This document shows positions 32,064-40,970 of a stretch of DNA of 64,000 bases, piece by piece (the stretch's first letter is position 1; each line of letters opens with the position of its first letter). Origin of the DNA: Acrocarpospora corrugata. Its GTDB lineage: Bacteria; Actinomycetota; Actinomycetes; Streptosporangiales; Streptosporangiaceae. Position numbers and translations under genes: made by a program. The stretch spans positions 62,001-126,000 of the forward strand of contig NZ_BLAD01000051.1 of NCBI RefSeq assembly GCF_009687845.1, written 5' to 3'. The notes beneath the pieces were generated by a model. The model did not search any database. It saw only the letters and a list, made by a program, of their open reading frames with translations, and was not told the origin of the DNA.

Positions 32064-33034
32064 CGTGATCTCCCGATGCCGCGGACGAGCGCGAAGTTGA
32101 TCAAAGCGGAGATCAGGATCAGCAGGAACAGGATCCAGGCCGCCGCCGCGGCGTAGCCGTACTGGAAGTCACGGAAGCCCTCCTTGACGATGAACATGGC
32201 CACCGTCTGGAACTGGCCCGTGGTGCCGCCGGTCATCAGGCCGGAGCCGAACATCACCGGCTCGGCGAACAGGGTGAAGCCGCCGATGGTGGAGACGATG
32301 ACGGTGAAGATGATCGTGGGCTTGAGCAGCGGGACCGTGATGCCCCAGAACTGCCGCCGGGGACTGGCGCCGTCGATCGCCGCCGCCTCGTACAGGTCCT
32401 TGGGGATGGTCTGCATGGCGGCCAGGTAGATGATCGCGTTGTAGCCGGTCCACCGCCAGTCGACCATGGTGGCGATCGCGATCCAGGACGTCCAGGCCGC
32501 GTTCTGCCAGTGGATGGGCTCCACCCCGAACAGGCCGAGCAGCCAGTTGACCAGGCCGTAGTCGCGGCCGTACAGCTGGGTGAAGACGACCGCCACCGCG
32601 ACCACCGAGGTGATCAGCGGCGCCAGCACGCTCAGCCGCAGCACCAGCCGGCCGCGCAGCCGCTTGTTCAGCGCGCTCGCCAGCAGCAGCGCGAGGACCA
32701 GCTGCGGCACCGTGGCGATCACGAAGATGCCCACGGTGTTGACGACCGAGTTCCAGAATTTGTCGTCGGCCAGGAGCTCGGTGTAGTTCTCCAGGCCGAT
32801 GAAGGTCTTGTCGCCCGCGAGCTGCCAGTCGTGCAGGGACACCCAGAGCGTGAAGATCAGCGGAAAGATGCCGAAGATCGCGAAGAGCACGAAGTACGGC
32901 GAGACGAAGAAGTAGGGTGCTGCCCGCAGGTCCAGCCAGGACAACAGCCGCCGGGGTCCTGGCGGCCGGGCGTGCCGCCGTTGATTCGACGGCAGCGTGC
33001 GGGTCCTATGGCCCGCGTCGACGTCGAGGCTCAT
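32060..33034 (-). CDS. cebF: Cello-oligosaccharide ABC permease CebF
   Basis: 324 residues, MalF-type permease with six helices after a basic, Pro/Arg-rich N-terminal tail. The EAA loop is DLYEAAAIDGASPRRQFWGI. The start is ATG 33034 (GTG 33037 is adjacent in frame). It is coupled to cebG by a 4-bp overlap and separated from cebE by 120 bp with two hairpins, which may lower its expression relative to the binding protein. Confidence 0.92.
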   Translation of the reverse strand: MSLDVDAGHRTRTLPSNQRRHARPPGPRRLLSWLDLRAAPYFFVSPYFVLFAIFGIFPLIFTLWVSLHDWQLAGDKTFIGLENYTELLADDKFWNSVVNTVGIFVIATVPQLVLALLLASALNKRLRGRLVLRLSVLAPLITSVVAVAVVFTQLYGRDYGLVNWLLGLFGVEPIHWQNAAWTSWIAIATMVDWRWTGYNAIIYLAAMQTIPKDLYEAAAIDGASPRRQFWGITVPLLKPTIIFTVIVSTIGGFTLFAEPVMFGSGLMTGGTTGQFQTVAMFIVKEGFRDFQYGYAAAAAWILFLLILISALINFALVRGIGRSR

Positions 33035-33055
33035 CACTGCAACCTTTCGTGGAGG

Positions 33056-33135
33056 GAGCGGCCAGCGGGCGGGGGTCCGCTCTGGCCGCTCTGAGTCGAG
33101 ACGACCGGCCCGCCCGCGGGCTGCGGGGGGCCGGT
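33056..33135 (-). terminator. Two hairpins between cebE and cebF (attenuator-like)
   Basis: GAGCGGCCAG / CTGGCCGCTC (33056-33065 with 33082-33091) and ACCGGCCC / GGGCCGGT (33104-33111 with 33128-33135) are perfect stems. Hairpins at this position commonly protect the abundant binding-protein mRNA and reduce read-through into the permease genes. Confidence 0.65.
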
Positions 33136-33154
33136 GACGTTCGTGGCCGGGGGA

Positions 33155-34498
33155 TCAGCCCGCGGCCTTGACGCCCTCCTCCACGAACCGGGTCCAGGCG
33201 TCGGCCCACTTGACCGAGCCCTGGTCGGCGCCCACGAGGACCTCCTCGACGGCGGCCTTCACCTGGGCGTGCTTCTCACCGAAGAACACCGGCGACAGCT
33301 GCGCGACCGAGGCGGCGAAGATCGGGCCGCTCGGCGCGTCGTTGAAGTAGGCGTTCTTGGCGTCCGCGACGGCCGGGTCCTGCTGCGCCGGGATGCTGCT
33401 CGGGAAGTTGCCGCCCTCCTTGAAGGCGGCGATGTGCCCTTCCTTGCCGGTGAGGAAGTTGAGAACCTCAGCGGCCTCCTTCGGGTGCTTGCTCTGCGAC
33501 GGCACCATCAGCCAGGAGCCGCCCCAGTTGCCGCTGCCGCCGGGCACGGCCGCGACGTCCCAGTTGCCCTTGTTGGCGTCGCCGGAGGTGCCGGAGATGA
33601 CGCCGAGCATCCAGCTCGGGCAGCCCATGGTGGCGAAGCCGCCCTTCTGCATGGCGGTGTTCCACTCTTCGGTCCAGGAGCGCAGCTTGGCGGTCAGGCC
33701 CGCCTGGCTGAGCGTGGCGACGTAGTCGAACGCGGCCTTGACGCCCGGGTTCTTGTCGACGATCAGCGTCTGGTTCTGGTCGAAGTAGACCTGGCCGCCG
33801 TTCTTGCCGGCCTCCTGGGCGAGGACGGAGTTGTAGACGGTGTTGGCGCCGTCCACGAAGCCGACCTTGGGCAGCGCGGCCTTGAACTTCTTGCCGGTCT
33901 CCAGGTACGCGTTCCAGTCCGGCCAGAGCTTGGACACGTCGTCGCGGCCGGTGGGCAGGCCGGCCTGCTTGAACAGGTCGGTCCGGTAGCACATGGCCAT
34001 GCCGCCGATGTCGGTGCCGAGCGCGTAGAGCTTGCCGTCCTTGTTGACGCCGGTGTTCCACTTGTACTCGGGGAAATCGGCCTTGCGGCTGTCCAGGCCG
34101 TACTGGGCCAGGTCGGCGAAGTACTGCGGGCGGGCCGACATGAGACCCATCGCGCCTTCGTCCATCGCGATGATGTCGCCCGCGCCGCTGCCGGCCTCCA
34201 GCCACTGCAGCACCTGCGGCAGGTAGGTGTCCTCGAAGCGGTCGGTCAGGTTGACGTACTTGACCTGGACGTTCGGGTTCGCGGCGTTCCAGGTCTTGAC
34301 CGCCTCGTCGTAGGCGAAGTTCTCGCCGCCGCCGAAGGTCTGCAGCGTGATCTCGACCTTCTCCGCCGGTGCGGACGCGGCGCCGGTGGCCGCGCCGGTC
34401 GCGGGCGGCTCGTCCGAACCGCAGGCGGCGGCGGACAAGGCAAGAGCGCCAACCGCGACGGCCGCGAGCAGCCTGCCGCGGCGCGTGTTGTTCATCAT
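33155..34498 (-). CDS. cebE: Cellobiose/cellotriose-binding lipoprotein CebE
   Basis: 447 residues. A lipoprotein signal peptide ends in LSAAACGSDE (lipobox), so the protein is tethered outside the membrane. The mature part is an extracellular solute-binding protein of the sugar type (family 1), with Trp-rich binding-cleft segments such as SGNWGGSWLMVPSQS. It captures cello-oligosaccharides for CebFG. ATG 34498 follows GAGGGGT. Two CebR-type boxes lie 91 and 221 bp upstream. Confidence 0.92.
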   Translation of the reverse strand: MMNNTRRGRLLAAVAVGALALSAAACGSDEPPATGAATGAASAPAEKVEITLQTFGGGENFAYDEAVKTWNAANPNVQVKYVNLTDRFEDTYLPQVLQWLEAGSGAGDIIAMDEGAMGLMSARPQYFADLAQYGLDSRKADFPEYKWNTGVNKDGKLYALGTDIGGMAMCYRTDLFKQAGLPTGRDDVSKLWPDWNAYLETGKKFKAALPKVGFVDGANTVYNSVLAQEAGKNGGQVYFDQNQTLIVDKNPGVKAAFDYVATLSQAGLTAKLRSWTEEWNTAMQKGGFATMGCPSWMLGVISGTSGDANKGNWDVAAVPGGSGNWGGSWLMVPSQSKHPKEAAEVLNFLTGKEGHIAAFKEGGNFPSSIPAQQDPAVADAKNAYFNDAPSGPIFAASVAQLSPVFFGEKHAQVKAAVEEVLVGADQGSVKWADAWTRFVEEGVKAAG

Positions 34499-34588
34499 TC
34501 CGGACCCCTCTCAGGTGGTTCCCGAATCTCGTTTGGGGGCGCTTCCCGGACCAGTCCCCGACAACATGGCCCTGCGTTGAGTCTGCGT

Positions 34589-34602
34589 TGGGAGCGCTCC
34601 CA
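34589..34602. promoter_or_regulatory. CebR-type operator proximal to cebE
   Basis: Perfect TGGGAGCGCTCCCA 91 bp upstream of the cebE start, in the promoter interval. Confidence 0.92.
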
Positions 34603-34718
34603 CGAAGAGTCCACTATACGCAATGTCAGCGTCAATATGCCGAAACCTAACTGTTACTCCTGGACAGGTTGCACAGCCAGATTCCGGCATTTCATGACAT
34701 AAACCGCATGTGGGCATT

Positions 34719-34732
34719 TGGGAGCGCTCCCG
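34719..34732. promoter_or_regulatory. Second CebR-type operator upstream of cebE
   Basis: TGGGAGCGCTCCCG, one mismatch at the last base, 130 bp beyond the proximal box. Two boxes could allow DNA looping. It also lies 44 bp from the 3' end of the sulfatase gene. Confidence 0.8.
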
Positions 34733-34775
34733 TACGCGTTCCACGCTGTGACGCTCCGTGACAGGCGCAGCTCCG

Positions 34776-36212
34776 CTAGCCGCGCAGGTACGGCGCCGCC
34801 GCGGCGCTGTCCGCGACCCGGCAGCTCGCGCCCTGGCACCGGTGCAGCGTCCCCAGCCGGCTGGCGAGCTGGTACAGCAGCGCCGGATCCGCGTCCGCCG
34901 CGATGTTGCGCAGTTGATACGGATCGTGGGCGAGGTCGTACAGCTGCGTCTCGCCGGTCTCATACTCGACGTAGCTGTGCTGGGCGGTGCGCAGCACCTT
35001 GTACGTCGGCGGCGCGCTGTCCGCGTAGTCCGGATGCACGAACTCCACCAGCACGGCGTCCCGCCAGGCCGTGGGCTGGCCGTGCAGGATCGGCCGGAGC
35101 GAGCGCCCCTCGCAGAACTCCGGCAGCCGCACCCCCGCCAGGTCGGCGAAGGTCGGCGCGAAGTCGATGCTCGACCCCAGCACGTCGCTGGTACGGCCGG
35201 CCGGGATGCCGGGACCCCGGGCGATCATCGGAACCCGGATGTCCTCCTCGAACGGCGTGGTCTTGCCCGGCCGGAGGCGGTGCTGACCCAGGTGGAAGCC
35301 GTTGTCGGAGGTGAGGAACAGGTAGGTGTTGGCCAGCTTGCCGGTCCTGGTGAGCTCCGCGACCAGCTTGCCGACCATGTCGTCGACGCCGAGCATGGCG
35401 CGCAGCCGGTCGCGGTACTGCCGGTCGATCGTGTGGATCGCGTCCCGCGAGAGCGGCCGGCGGGCGCGCAGCCAGGCGGGTTCCGCGGACATGTCGTCCT
35501 GGTCGAAGGAGGGCGTGCGCGGGGCCTTCGCGTCGGGGAACGCGTCCGCGTGGCGGGGGGCGTAGTTGGCGGGGCGGTGCGGGGCGACCGGGGCCAGGTA
35601 CAGGAAGAACGGATCGTCCCGGGCGACGAAGTCGACGGCCTTGCGGGCCAGCACGTCGGTGAAATAGTCGCCGGGGGCGTTGCCGTACTGGAAGAGGCCG
35701 CCGTTGTCGTTGAGGGCGTAGCCGTACTCCTGGTAGAGATGGGTGACCGGGACCACCCAGTCGTGCCAGCCGGGCGGGATGTAGCGGGGGGAGAAGCCGG
35801 ATGGGTACTGGTTGAGGTATTTGCCCATCAGGCCGGTGCGGTAGCCGGCGTCCTGCATCCAGGTGCCGAGGGTGGAGCCCTCCATCGGCTGGAAGCGCGG
35901 GAAGCCGCCGGTCGGGTTGCGGTTGGAGGTGACGCCGTGGCTGTGCACGTGCTGCGAGCGCAGAATGGACGAACGGGACGGACAGCACCACGGGTTGGCC
36001 ACGAAGAAGCGCGAGAACGTCGTGCCCTGCGCCGTCATCAGCGATGAAATATTCGGAAATTTCAAAATATCGGCAGCGTCGAGATCATCGGTCAAGATGA
36101 AGATGATGTTCGGCTTGCCCGCCATTTCCGACATTTCAGACTTCTCCGCCAGTGCCGGAAGAGCCGACCCCAGCATGGCGACCACGGCCACCCAGACCTT
36201 CCATTTACCCAT
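34776..36212 (-). CDS. Secreted type I sulfatase
   Basis: 478 residues from ATG 36212, chosen to give a compact signal peptide (MGKWKVWVAVVAMLGSALPA, cleaved after ALA); ATG 36224 is 12 bp upstream, and neither has a strong ribosome-binding site. The sulfatase signature C-x-P-S-R is present as CCPSR (76-80), with Cys76 the residue converted to formylglycine. Metal ligands are in IFILTDDLD and LTSDNGFHLGQH. It hydrolyses sulfate esters outside the cell, probably on polysaccharides or aryl sulfates. A CebR-type box lies beyond its 3' end, so that box does not control it. Confidence 0.9.
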   Translation of the reverse strand: MGKWKVWVAVVAMLGSALPALAEKSEMSEMAGKPNIIFILTDDLDAADILKFPNISSLMTAQGTTFSRFFVANPWCCPSRSSILRSQHVHSHGVTSNRNPTGGFPRFQPMEGSTLGTWMQDAGYRTGLMGKYLNQYPSGFSPRYIPPGWHDWVVPVTHLYQEYGYALNDNGGLFQYGNAPGDYFTDVLARKAVDFVARDDPFFLYLAPVAPHRPANYAPRHADAFPDAKAPRTPSFDQDDMSAEPAWLRARRPLSRDAIHTIDRQYRDRLRAMLGVDDMVGKLVAELTRTGKLANTYLFLTSDNGFHLGQHRLRPGKTTPFEEDIRVPMIARGPGIPAGRTSDVLGSSIDFAPTFADLAGVRLPEFCEGRSLRPILHGQPTAWRDAVLVEFVHPDYADSAPPTYKVLRTAQHSYVEYETGETQLYDLAHDPYQLRNIAADADPALLYQLASRLGTLHRCQGASCRVADSAAAAPYLRG

Positions 36213-36365
36213 GCAATAGATCATTGCCGGGCTACGACCTGCGGAAACGTCCCCCCGGCGGCAGGGGGCGATGATCATGCCGATTTGTGGCGCTGTCGTC
36301 CTGTGGGCGGCTGTTAACCGGTTGTTCCTTGGCGCGTCGTATCAGGCGGCTACGGTGAGCCCGTC

Positions 36366-37337
36366 GTGAAAGGGTCCTCGGAGAGTGAAGACGGCCTCGC
36401 CGTCGCGTGGGTGGAATCCCCCTTGCAGCTGCTGTGCGTCATCGAGGCACAGCATGCTGGTCTGCTCGGCTCGGCCACCAGGGTCGTGCCGCGCTCCGGG
36501 CTGCCCGCGTTACGGCTGACCCGCGCGGAGATGTCCCGCCTCGACCTGCCGCCCGGCCTCGACCTGGCCGACCCCGCGGCGCGGATGCCGAAGCCGGGCA
36601 AGACCTGGGTGTTCGGCGACGCGTTCTCCGGCCGGGTCCAGCTCAACCTGCTCACCTCGGCGCCCCGCCGGGTCGTCCTGGTGGACGACGGCCTGGCCAC
36701 CATCCGCCTGCTCGAACTGCTGGTGGCCCGCCGCCCGCTGCTGCGCGCCCGGATCAAGCCCGGCCTGGCCCGCTGGATCCTCGGCGCCGCCGCCGGCCTG
36801 CGCCTGCGCGGCGGCCGGCTGTCGATCTTCACCGCGCTCCCCGTCTCCGACGAGCTCGCCGAAGCCGTCCGCGCCCGCGGCGCCGAACTGGTCCGGCACG
36901 ACTTCGACTGGCTGCGCGCCCAGCCCGGCAACGTTCCCCCCGACGAACGCACCGTCGTGCTCGGCACCTCCCTGGTCCGCAACGGCCTCATCCACCGGGA
37001 CGCGTACGTCAAGTGGCTGGCCACCCTCGACGAACCGGTCGCGTACTACCCGCACCGCCGCGAGGACCCGCGTGACCTGGAGAAGGTCCGCCGCATCGCC
37101 GGCATCACGGTGTACGAGACCGGCGTGCCGGCCGAGATGACCCTGCGCGGCCTGCGCCCCGGCCAGCGGGTGCTCAGCCTGCCGTCCACGGCCGTCACCT
37201 CGCTGCGCGTCCTGCTCAGGGCCCGTGGCGTCTCGATCGAGACCGTCGAGGTCCCCGACGACTGGTGGACCGCGTCCGCCGGGCCCTCGCTCCGCTCCCA
37301 TCTCCAGCTCTTCGCCCACGAAAGGGTTGCTCCTTGA
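36366..37337 (+). CDS. Glycosyltransferase-like protein of the nonulosonate/polysaccharide locus
   Basis: 323 residues, no membrane segment. It opens with VAWVESPLQLLCVIEA, a pattern like the N-terminus of GT52/polysialyltransferase-type enzymes, and contains VVLVDDGLATIRLLELL and YYPHRREDPRDLEKV (a likely acceptor- or CMP-sugar-binding H-R pair) and LPSTAVTSLRVLL. I infer a sialyltransferase-like activity; the family is not recognised with certainty. The GTG start is 153 bp from the divergent sulfatase. It is coupled to the next gene through TTGA, where stop and start overlap. Confidence 0.6.
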   Translation: MKGSSESEDGLAVAWVESPLQLLCVIEAQHAGLLGSATRVVPRSGLPALRLTRAEMSRLDLPPGLDLADPAARMPKPGKTWVFGDAFSGRVQLNLLTSAPRRVVLVDDGLATIRLLELLVARRPLLRARIKPGLARWILGAAAGLRLRGGRLSIFTALPVSDELAEAVRARGAELVRHDFDWLRAQPGNVPPDERTVVLGTSLVRNGLIHRDAYVKWLATLDEPVAYYPHRREDPRDLEKVRRIAGITVYETGVPAEMTLRGLRPGQRVLSLPSTAVTSLRVLLRARGVSIETVEVPDDWWTASAGPSLRSHLQLFAHERVAP

Positions 37338-38566
37338 CCCGCGTCACCCCTGACCGGCTGCTCTTTCCCGCGCCGCTGCGCGTCCTGGCCGTCGCCGACT
37401 CCGACTCCTACCTGAAATGGGCCGCCGGGCTGCTCGCCGGCGCGCCACAGGGCTGGACCACGGAACTCGCGGTCGTCCGCACCCCGATCACTCCGTCGCC
37501 CGGCCAGATCGCGGCGGCCGTGAGCGGCACCCGCTTCGGCGCGACCGAGGTGCTCGGCGCGCGCGGCCTGCGCAAGGCCGCGGAACGGTTCCGCCCCGAC
37601 GTGATCCTGCTGTCCTGCACAGGACCGGTGGTGGACGCGCTGGCCGCCGAGGTGCTGGCCGGGCTGAAGCCGCGGCCGGTGTTCATGTCCGGGCTGCCCG
37701 GGATCTCGGTGCCCGCGACCGAGAAGGCGTGGCTGTTCCGCAGCGCCTGCGATCTGTTCATCCTGCACAGCGGGCGCGAGGTCGGCGAGTTCGGCGAGCT
37801 GGCCAGGGAGCTCGGCGGGGGCGGGGAGATCGCGCTGGCCCGCCTGCCGTACCTGGATCTGGGCGGCCGGGGGAGCGGGAACCGGGTGATCTTCGCGACC
37901 CAGGCCAAGGTGCCCGCCCGGCGCGAGGACCGGGAGAACATCCTGCTCGCGCTGGAGTCCCTGGCCGACGCCCGCCCCGACCTCGACGTGGTCGTCAAGC
38001 TCCGGGCCCGCGACGACGAGCGGCAGACCCACAACGAGCGCCACCACTACGAGCGGCTCTGGACCACGATGGCCGCCGACGGCCGGGTCCGCGCCGGCGC
38101 GATCCGGTTCGAGGCCGGCCCGATGCACGAGCACCTCGCCCAGGCGGGCGGTTTCGTCACGGTCAGCTCCACCGCCGCGCTGGAGGCCATCGCCCAGCAC
38201 GTCCCGCTCCTGATCCTCTCCGACTTCGGTGTCAGCGCCGAGATGATCAACCTGGTCTTCGACGGCAGCGGTACTCTCGGCACTCTCGACGACCTGGCCA
38301 AAGCCGACTTCCGCACCCCCCTCCCCGAGTGGTGCCAGGCCAACTACTTCCACGACGCCACCGCCAGCGACTGGATCCCCCGCCTCTCCGCCCTGGTCAC
38401 CGCCGCCCGCGAAGGCACCCTCACCCCGGCCCGTTCCCTCCTCGACGGCCCCGCCCACGCTTCCGCCCGCCGCCGCGCCCGCCTCCGCATCGAAATCCCG
38501 CCCCGCGTCCTGCGGTACGGCTACCGAACCAAACGCCGAATCCGCCGCTACCTGAAGCCCTTCTGA
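37334..38566 (+). CDS. DUF6716-type putative glycosyltransferase
   Basis: 410 residues from TTG 37334, behind AAAGGG and overlapping the preceding stop. It shows a GT-B-like arrangement: N-terminal VLAVADSDSYLKWAAGLLA, middle FMSGLPGISVPATEKAWLFR, and C-terminal TVSSTAALEAIAQHVPLLIL, the donor-side motif used by CMP-sugar and CDP-glycerol transferases. The C-terminus is very basic (RRRARLRIEIPPRVLRYGYR), as in membrane-associated transferases. The family occurs with actinobacterial NeuA/NeuB and polysialyltransferase genes, as here, so a role in attaching nonulosonic sugars to surface polymers is likely. Confidence 0.7.
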   Translation: MTRVTPDRLLFPAPLRVLAVADSDSYLKWAAGLLAGAPQGWTTELAVVRTPITPSPGQIAAAVSGTRFGATEVLGARGLRKAAERFRPDVILLSCTGPVVDALAAEVLAGLKPRPVFMSGLPGISVPATEKAWLFRSACDLFILHSGREVGEFGELARELGGGGEIALARLPYLDLGGRGSGNRVIFATQAKVPARREDRENILLALESLADARPDLDVVVKLRARDDERQTHNERHHYERLWTTMAADGRVRAGAIRFEAGPMHEHLAQAGGFVTVSSTAALEAIAQHVPLLILSDFGVSAEMINLVFDGSGTLGTLDDLAKADFRTPLPEWCQANYFHDATASDWIPRLSALVTAAREGTLTPARSLLDGPAHASARRRARLRIEIPPRVLRYGYRTKRRIRRYLKPF

Positions 38567-38704
38567 AACCGGTCGTTATCAAATCGGTACGGCCGATTAT
38601 GTATTCACAGCCGGGGCCGCCCAATGCTTACCGCCGGTGGCTGAGATCATGCTCCCCGCGCTATCGTCTGAAAGACGGGGATCCGATACGGCCGAAGGTG
38701 GAAG

Positions 38705-39079
38705 ATGGGCGCCGATATTTATCTGGAGGTCCACGGGGACGGCCTTGACGCGGGGGAGCGAGAACACTTATTCCGGCTGCTCCGCGCCGAATTGCTGCAA
38801 CTCCCGGTCGACGACGTCACCCCGCGCGGCGCGGGGGAGGCGCCGCCGGGAGCCCGGGGCCTGGGTGATGTGATCATCGGCCTGCTCGTCACGGCGCAAC
38901 CCACCTGGGAGATGCTGGATTCCCTGGTGAACACCGTGCGGAACTGGCTCACCCGCGCCGACGGCGAGCGGTCCGTGCGACTGGAGATCGACGGCGACGT
39001 CCTCGAACTCACCGGCACGACGGAGGCACTCCAGACCCGGCTGGCGGACGAGTGGATTCGCCTCCATTCGATGGAGTGA
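38705..39079 (+). CDS. Effector-associated constant component EACC1
   Basis: 124 residues. It matches the small alpha/beta EACC1 family: MGADIYLEVHGD at the N-terminus, a central helix WEMLDSLVNTVRNWLTR and a C-terminal strand-turn VRLEIDGDVLELTG. These proteins are found beside caspase, TIR or other effector genes in actinobacterial conflict systems and are thought to link sensing to effector activation. The stop lies 6 bp before the caspase gene, behind a shared ribosome-binding site, so the two are cotranscribed. Confidence 0.85.
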   Translation: MGADIYLEVHGDGLDAGEREHLFRLLRAELLQLPVDDVTPRGAGEAPPGARGLGDVIIGLLVTAQPTWEMLDSLVNTVRNWLTRADGERSVRLEIDGDVLELTGTTEALQTRLADEWIRLHSME

Positions 39080-39085
39080 GCTCTG

Positions 39086-40957
39086 ATGTCGGGAATACGG
39101 CGGGCCCTTATCGTGGCCAACGACGAGTATGCCGATCCCGGTCTCGCCCCGTTACGCGCCCCGAACCAGGACGCGCTCGCGCTCGCCGAAGTCCTGGGCG
39201 CGAAGGACATCGGCGGATTCGAGGTCGAGACCCGCAGAAACGCCACCGCGCACGAACTCCGGGTGTCGATTGAGGATTTCTTCGCCGACAGCGCCAGAGA
39301 CGATCTGCTGTTCCTGCATTTCTCCGGCCACGGCCTGAAAAGCCCGGCGGGCGAGCTGTACCTGAGCGCCAGCGACACCCGCGCCGACCGGCTCGCCTCC
39401 ACGGCCATCCCGGCCGAGTACGTGAGCCGGCTCATGCTGGAGGCGCGAGCCCAGCGCGTCGTGCTGTTCCTGGACTGCTGTTACGGCGGCGCGTTCCCGC
39501 GCGGAATGATGGTGCGCGGGACCAGGGACGCGGCCGTCGGCGACGCCTTCCTCCGCCAGAAGCGCACCACGACGGAGAGCGGCCGCGTGGTCGTGACCGC
39601 CTCCAGCGCGATCGAGTACGCCTTGGAGGGGCGCGACGTGGTGTCCGACGCCGAACTCCGGCCTTCGATCTTCACCTCGGCCGTGGTCAGCGGGCTCACC
39701 AGCGGGGACGCCGACCACGACGGTGACGGCTGGGTGGGGGTGCGGGAGCTGTTCGACTACGTGGCCGACCGGGTCCGGCAGGAGACACCACACCAGACGC
39801 CGCACATCTGGGTCTTCGGCGCGCAGGGGGACGTGCTCATGGCCCGGGCGAAAACCCGGCGAATCCGGGAGGTCGCGGTGCCCACCGTGCTGGCCGAGGC
39901 GATGGAGAGCCCGCTCGCGGGGGCCAGGTTCGGGGTCGTGCACGAACTGCGGGAACACCTGATGGGTGACGACCTCGGTCAGGCGCTGACCGCGTCGAAG
40001 ATGCTGGCGCGGCTGGCCGACGACGACAGCCGCCTGGTGTCCAGAGCCGCCGTCGCGCTCCTGGCCGAATCCCGGCTGCAGGCGACCCCGCCGGCCATCG
40101 ACTTCGGTACGTTCGAACTGGCCACGTGGTCGGAGCCGGTGGAGGTTTCACTGACCGGGCCCCCGTTGGCGTGCGCGGTCACCGTCATCCCATCCCATGC
40201 GTGGATTCACACCGAAATCGCGGACTCGCTCGTGATGGTCCGGGTCTACGGCGAGACGCTGGGCCCTGCCGAGGGCAGCGTGATCCTCACCTCCCCGCTC
40301 GGTGAAACCACCATTTCCTGCACCGCCAGTGTCCAAGGTGGTGGAGCGACCTCGACTTGGCCAATGCGGCGGGTGTGGCCGCTTGCGGACTTCTCGGGGC
40401 CGGTCCCAGAGCCGAGCCCTCCGCGGCAGGCGCCGGCCGCCACGCCAATCGAAGATCATCCGAATCGATTCGCCGGCGTGTGGCCGCGGTTGGCGGCAGG
40501 GCTCGTCGACGGCATGATCTTCTACGTGCTCATGGGACTCTCGGGCGCGCTGGCGTACGCGTTGTTCCCGTCTGTATTCGATATGGAGACAGGTGAGGTC
40601 ACAGATAACGGCTTCGCTTTCGTGGTCACAGCGTTCGCCTCGGTCGCGAGCACCTTCCTCTACGGGTTCCTCTCGCTGCGAAAATATGGGCGAACCATCG
40701 GCAAGGCTATGTTTGGCCTCAGGGTGGTAGAGATCGGCCGTGAACAGGTTCGTGGCATCAACGGCAAGCCCGCTTACCTGCGTGCCCTGCCGCTCGCCTT
40801 GCCGATGGCGCTGACCGGGATACCCGAACAGGGGTTCGCCTTCGGCGTATGGTGCGCCTGGCTTGCTTGTCTGATCTGGATGCTTGTGAGCGATCCCGGT
40901 CCCCGGTCGCTGCTGGACAGGCTGGCAGAGACCGTGGTCGTGCGCGCCGACTCGTGA
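39086..40957 (+). CDS. Caspase-family protease fused to an RDD membrane domain
   Basis: 623 residues. The caspase (peptidase C14) domain spans about 1-250, with His82 in LHFSGHG and catalytic Cys132 in LFLDCCYGGAF. A helical region (about 265-330, AMESPLAGARFGVVHELREH...) and a beta-sandwich-like section (about 335-425) follow; then a Pro-rich linker leads to an RDD-type membrane domain (about 462-615) with three or four helices, RFAGVWPRLAAGLVDGMIF and GRTIGKAMFGLRVVEIG being the typical motifs. A membrane-tethered caspase beside EACC1 fits a defence or programmed-death effector. There is no NACHT/STAND ATPase next to it, unlike many related systems. Confidence 0.9.
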   Translation: MSGIRRALIVANDEYADPGLAPLRAPNQDALALAEVLGAKDIGGFEVETRRNATAHELRVSIEDFFADSARDDLLFLHFSGHGLKSPAGELYLSASDTRADRLASTAIPAEYVSRLMLEARAQRVVLFLDCCYGGAFPRGMMVRGTRDAAVGDAFLRQKRTTTESGRVVVTASSAIEYALEGRDVVSDAELRPSIFTSAVVSGLTSGDADHDGDGWVGVRELFDYVADRVRQETPHQTPHIWVFGAQGDVLMARAKTRRIREVAVPTVLAEAMESPLAGARFGVVHELREHLMGDDLGQALTASKMLARLADDDSRLVSRAAVALLAESRLQATPPAIDFGTFELATWSEPVEVSLTGPPLACAVTVIPSHAWIHTEIADSLVMVRVYGETLGPAEGSVILTSPLGETTISCTASVQGGGATSTWPMRRVWPLADFSGPVPEPSPPRQAPAATPIEDHPNRFAGVWPRLAAGLVDGMIFYVLMGLSGALAYALFPSVFDMETGEVTDNGFAFVVTAFASVASTFLYGFLSLRKYGRTIGKAMFGLRVVEIGREQVRGINGKPAYLRALPLALPMALTGIPEQGFAFGVWCAWLACLIWMLVSDPGPRSLLDRLAETVVVRADS

Positions 40958-40970
40958 CCTTGATCGACGA

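Noticed and set aside
34719-34732. Control of the sulfatase gene by the distal CebR-type box
   Set aside because: The box lies beyond the 3' end of the sulfatase gene; its promoter is near 36.2 kb, where no box is found.
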